NCBI GenBank assembly: GCA_963698775.1
Contig: CAVOSE010000057.1
Location: 1-64,000, forward strand
Origin: Thiohalocapsa sp963698775
Lineage (GTDB): Bacteria > Pseudomonadota > Gammaproteobacteria > Chromatiales > Chromatiaceae
DNA: 64,000 nucleotides
Reading direction: 5' to 3'
A program made the translations under genes and the position numbers. The notes below the pieces were generated by a model. That model saw nothing but the letters and a program-made list of their open reading frames with translations, was not told the DNA's origin and searched no databases. This document shows positions 61,514 through 64,000 of the stretch, in pieces. The number at the start of each line of letters is the position of its first letter. The first letter of the stretch is position 1.

Positions 61514-61969
61514 ATGCGTATCCCCAGACCCCAGCAAACCCTCAAGACGATTGGCCTTACAGCCGGCATCCTCGCCGTCGCCCTGTCGGCGTCGGCCTTT
61601 GCCGCGGAGGAACCGAGTGCCACCGTCGAATTCCAGATCTACAAGGCCGGCTTCGTCGTTGGCGTCAGCGGCGGTGAGGGCACGTTGAAGTTCGAGGACA
61701 AGGACTACCCCCTCTCGATCGGCGGCGTCAGCCTTGGCGCAACCATCAGCCTCTCCAAGGCCGACTTCGTCGGCGACGTCTTCAACCTCTCGGCGCCGGA
61801 AGACATCGAGGGCGTGTATTCGGGCGCTGGCGCTGGTGCCGCCCTCGCTGGCGGCGCAAATACCGCGATCCTGAAAAACTCCAAGGGCGTCGAACTCAAG
61901 GTCAGCGGCGAGCAGATGGGCGTCGATCTCTCCGTGGATCTAAGCGGAGTCAGTATCAAGCTGAAGTAG
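61514..61969 (+). CDS. Hypothetical secreted protein, 151 aa
   Basis: The ATG at 61514 has GAGAGGAC upstream. A signal peptide (GILAVALSASAFAAEEP) leads to a compact beta-rich protein: ATVEFQIYKAGFVVGVSGGE, GTLKFEDKDYPLSIGGVSLG, DFVGDVFNLSAPEDIEGVYS, then NTAILKNSKGVELKVSGEQM and a final VDLSVDLSGVSIKLK. It somewhat resembles DUF1134/EipA-like envelope proteins, but I cannot assign it. It lies 357 bases after the sulfatase on the same strand, so it may be in the same regulon. Confidence 0.65.
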   Translation: MRIPRPQQTLKTIGLTAGILAVALSASAFAAEEPSATVEFQIYKAGFVVGVSGGEGTLKFEDKDYPLSIGGVSLGATISLSKADFVGDVFNLSAPEDIEGVYSGAGAGAALAGGANTAILKNSKGVELKVSGEQMGVDLSVDLSGVSIKLK

Positions 61970-62047
61970 TCGATCCCCGTCGTGGCAGCGCTGACGCTGC
62001 CGCGACGGCAACGGGGAAAGGCCCGAACCGATCAGCTGAGAATCGAC

Positions 62048-62635
62048 ATGGACAACCAGAGCAACCCAATGGCAAAAAGACCAGCGCGACTGACTTTCTT
62101 CACTCTCTTCTTTGCACTGATCGTCAGTGGCTCGGGGATCGCGCACGCGGCCGACCCGCTGCCGTCATGGCAAGAGGGTAAGGCCAAACAGTCGATCATT
62201 GAATTCGTCACCGAGGTAACGCAGGAAGGTTCCGCGGAGTTTGTGCCTCCAGCCGAACGCATCGCCACATTCGACAATGACGGCACCCTTTGGGCGGAAC
62301 AGCCCGCTTACGTCCAACTCCTGTTCGCGCTCGATCGCGTCAAGACACTGGCGCCGCAACATCCCGAGTGGCAGCAGATCGGCCAACGCCCGATCGCGGC
62401 GTTCGGCAACTCCGACGGCGACCTGCAGATGCTGCAATGGACGATGGCTGGAGACGGCGCGCGCTTCGCGCTCTATGTGCACCACACCGACGGCGAGCGC
62501 GAATGGGCCTACGACCGCGAGTCCAGCATCGGCCGTCTCGATAAGGGCCTCGACCAAGCACGCGACGATGGCTGGACGGTGGTGGACATGAAGGAGGACT
62601 GGAAGGTCGTCTACCCGATCGCCCCGACCAACTAG
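62048..62635 (+). pseudogene. HAD-superfamily phosphatase with large in-frame internal deletion
   Basis: The first part carries HAD motif I (ATFDNDGTLWAEQPAYVQLL) and continues to LDRVKTLAPQHPEW. Immediately after comes QQIGQRPIAAFGNSDGDLQM, which is HAD motif IV, then DGARFALYVHHTDGEREWAY and a normal C terminus. In related proteins about 170 residues with motif II and III and the cap separate these parts. They are missing here, joined in frame near 62370. A signal peptide (TFFTLFFALIVSGSGIAHA) is intact. Such a protein cannot fold as a HAD enzyme. ATG at 62048 or 62069 is the start. Confidence 0.78.
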
Positions 62636-62801
62636 ACCAGCTCGATCGGCGCGTCGCGGGGACTTGCGGGGCGGTGACAAGGCCATTTTTTGACCGGCCA
62701 CTGCTACGTCACTCCAACATTCATTGCGGCGACCGAGCATCGTCTGCAATCGCGCGAGATTCGCTAAGGCACGATGCAGAAATAGTTAGAACACGCTGGA
62801 C

Positions 62802-62871
62802 GTAGGGCGGATAAGCGCAGCGCATCCGCCATCTTCGCAAGCGGTGAATGCGCTTCGCTTATTCACCCTAC
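62802..62871. repeat. REP-like inverted repeat (GTAGGGCGGATAAGCG)
   Basis: GTAGGGCGGATAAGCGCAGCG and CGCTTCGCTTATTCACCCTAC form a long inverted repeat. A short relative is at 4731. Confidence 0.7.
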
Positions 62872-62948
62872 AGCTGTTCACGTTGTTATTGCACCGTCAC
62901 TAAGACACGAATGGCGATACAGGGGCAAGACGATTAACCTGCGCCATC

Positions 62949-63054
62949 TTTTCTTCTCTGCGGCTTTGCGTCTCTGCGCGAAATTCTTCTGTCGCGTGCG
63001 CGGAGACTCGGAAAAGAGGGCTCGCGCAAAGACGCAGAGGCGCAGAGGGAAGAA
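62949..63054. repeat. Inverted repeat, CTCTGCGCGA family
   Basis: TTTTCTTCTCTGCGGCTTTG with GTCTCTGCGCGA faces TCGCGCAAAGACGCAGAGGC with GCAGAGGGAAGAA. It ends about 30 bases before the DUF1254 remnant, so it may mark the site where that gene lost its 5' end. Confidence 0.7.
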
Positions 63055-63084
63055 CACGGACGTCTTACCCCTTTCGGTATCACT

Positions 63085-63432
63085 GTGTCTGCGTATGAGT
63101 TTGTCGGCCCGGACAAAGGCGAAGGCGGCAAGTACCTGATCCTGCCTCCGGACTTCAAGGGCGAGTCCCCAGAAGGCTACTTCACCTTCAAGTCATCGAC
63201 ATATAACGTCTTCGTATTCTGGCGCGCTTTCCGCGATGAGGACGGAGGCACTAAGGAGGGAGTTGCTCTGATGGAGCGGACCAAGATCTATCCGCTCAGC
63301 AAAAAGGACAACCCACCGGAAATGGTGTTCCCGAACGGAACCGGCAGGCCGGCCTGGTTCCGGCTCTATTCCCCCAAACAGGCGTTCCCGGATCGTACGT
63401 GGGTGCTGCCGGACATCAAGAAGGCAAACTAA
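63085..63432 (+). pseudogene. DUF1254/DUF1214-family protein, collapsed remnant
   Basis: The 115 codons from a GTG at 63085 read EFVGPDKGEGGKYLILPPDF, then EGYFTFKSSTYNVFVFWRAF and MERTKIYPLSKKDNPPEMVF, the middle of a DUF1254 domain. They pass near 63345 straight into FRLYSPKQAFPDRTWVLPDI, the end of the DUF1214 half. Full proteins have about 450-500 residues with both domains; here the N-terminal half of DUF1254 and most of DUF1214 are gone. No signal peptide remains, so it cannot be exported as its relatives are. The next gene starts ten bases later and looks intact. Confidence 0.75.
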
Positions 63433-63442
63433 GGTATAGACG

Positions 63443-64000
63443 ATGAAGACCAATCAAAGACCCGCAGTGGCTGCGGTTGCGTTGCTGGCGGGCGGATTGG
63501 CGCTCGGCGGCGCGCCGGCCCAGGCACAAGAAGACAAGGGCGGCGGCGACCTACGCTCCGCCGTGCAGAACCCGATCAGCTCGCTGATCAGTCTGCCGTT
63601 CAAGTTCAGTTTCGATTACGGCGCCGACAACGGCGAGGCGAGCTTTCTCAATATACAGCCGGTGATCCCGGTCACGGTCGGTGACTGGAACCTGGTCAAC
63701 CGCGTGATTATGCCGCTGATCGATACACCGGGCCAGGTCACCGGCATCCCGAGCCTGCCGGAGCCGGTCCAGGGCGACGGCGCCACCGGACTCGGCGACA
63801 TCAACTACTCGCTGTTCGTCTCGCCGGCGAAGGTCGGCAAGGTCATCTGGGGCTTTGGTCCGTCGCTCACGATGCCAACGGCCACCAACGATCAACTCGG
63901 GAGCAAGAAATGGAGCGCTGGGCCGACCGCGGTCTTCCTGACCCAGCCCAAGTGGGGCTCGATGGGCGTGCTCTTGCGCCAGCTCTGGTCCTTTGCCGGC
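63443..64000 (+). CDS. Outer-membrane transporter-like protein, 5' part (runs off right edge)
   Basis: The ATG at 63443 starts a signal peptide (AVALLAGGLALGGAPAQAQ), and the frame stays open for 186 codons to the window end. Strands such as LISLPFKFSFDYGADN, FLNIQPVIPVTVGDWNLVNR and GLGDINYSLFVSPAKVGKVI, then WGFGPSLTMPTAT, are typical of beta-barrel proteins of the phenol-degradation/MetA-like transporter group. It follows the DUF1254 remnant by ten bases and probably closes the sulfatase-associated series. Confidence 0.75.
   Translation, partial: MKTNQRPAVAAVALLAGGLALGGAPAQAQEDKGGGDLRSAVQNPISSLISLPFKFSFDYGADNGEASFLNIQPVIPVTVGDWNLVNRVIMPLIDTPGQVTGIPSLPEPVQGDGATGLGDINYSLFVSPAKVGKVIWGFGPSLTMPTATNDQLGSKKWSAGPTAVFLTQPKWGSMGVLLRQLWSFAG

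Overview
The window is about 64 kb of GC-rich DNA from a Gram-negative proteobacterium. It encodes outer-membrane barrels, LysM and lipoprotein envelope proteins, a CydAB-type quinol oxidase, Pqi proteins and FixJ-type two-component systems. The repeat load (REP-like palindromes, RAYT remnants, IS91 relics), the toxin-antitoxin density and the protein style resemble purple sulfur bacteria (Chromatiaceae, Gammaproteobacteria). That placement is inference; no rRNA or photosynthesis gene is present to confirm it. The window holds no rRNA, tRNA, CRISPR array or prophage that I can recognise.

Region by region: (1) 1-3.5 kb: a LysM protein cut by the window edge, a LysM-arylsulfatase fusion and a degenerate stand-alone receiver. 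(2) 3.7-6.5 kb: toxin-antitoxin modules between remnants of a REP-associated transposase and many GTCACCGTAATT repeats. (3) 6.5-14 kb: two histidine kinase/response regulator pairs, each kinase with a periplasmic ABC-substrate-binding-like sensor, separated by more toxin-antitoxin modules and scrambled IS91 pieces. (4) 14.5-26 kb: envelope proteins, a HipA/YjjJ-type protein, an MscS channel, a frameshifted MscK-type channel and an SGNH hydrolase. (5) 26-32.5 kb: a mobile-element graveyard (DDE transposase, two IS91-like copies, ISAs1, Rpn fragment, truncated glycosyltransferase) around one intact VapBC module. (6) 32.6-43.2 kb: OprD-like porin, cydBA, another outer-membrane protein, a CorA/K+-channel fusion and a pqiA-pqiA-pqiB operon. 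(7) 43.7-51.1 kb: a FitAB-type module, then a channel, antiporter, patatin lipoprotein, FUSC, DUF1656 and HlyD series, three of which carry frame disruptions. (8) 51.2-58.2 kb: a RelBE/ParE-type module between direct repeats, a LysM membrane protein, a broken cytochrome c, a third kinase/regulator pair, a PIN module and an hsdR remnant. (9) 58.3-64 kb: an operon-like series with a Rap1a/Tai-like protein, a glycine-zipper lipoprotein, a receiver overlapping a second arylsulfatase, a secreted protein, two internally deleted genes (HAD phosphatase, DUF1254/DUF1214) and an outer-membrane protein that runs off the end.

The most coherent theme is signalling linked to secreted sulfatases. Both sulfatase loci have a single-domain receiver next to the sulfatase, and in the second the two genes overlap. 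A block upstream of the LysM-sulfatase is repeated upstream of the first kinase, which suggests shared control. The other theme is decay: about a dozen genes are frameshifted, internally deleted, stopped or cut by mobile elements, and several are single-base insertions that could be sequencing errors rather than real mutations.
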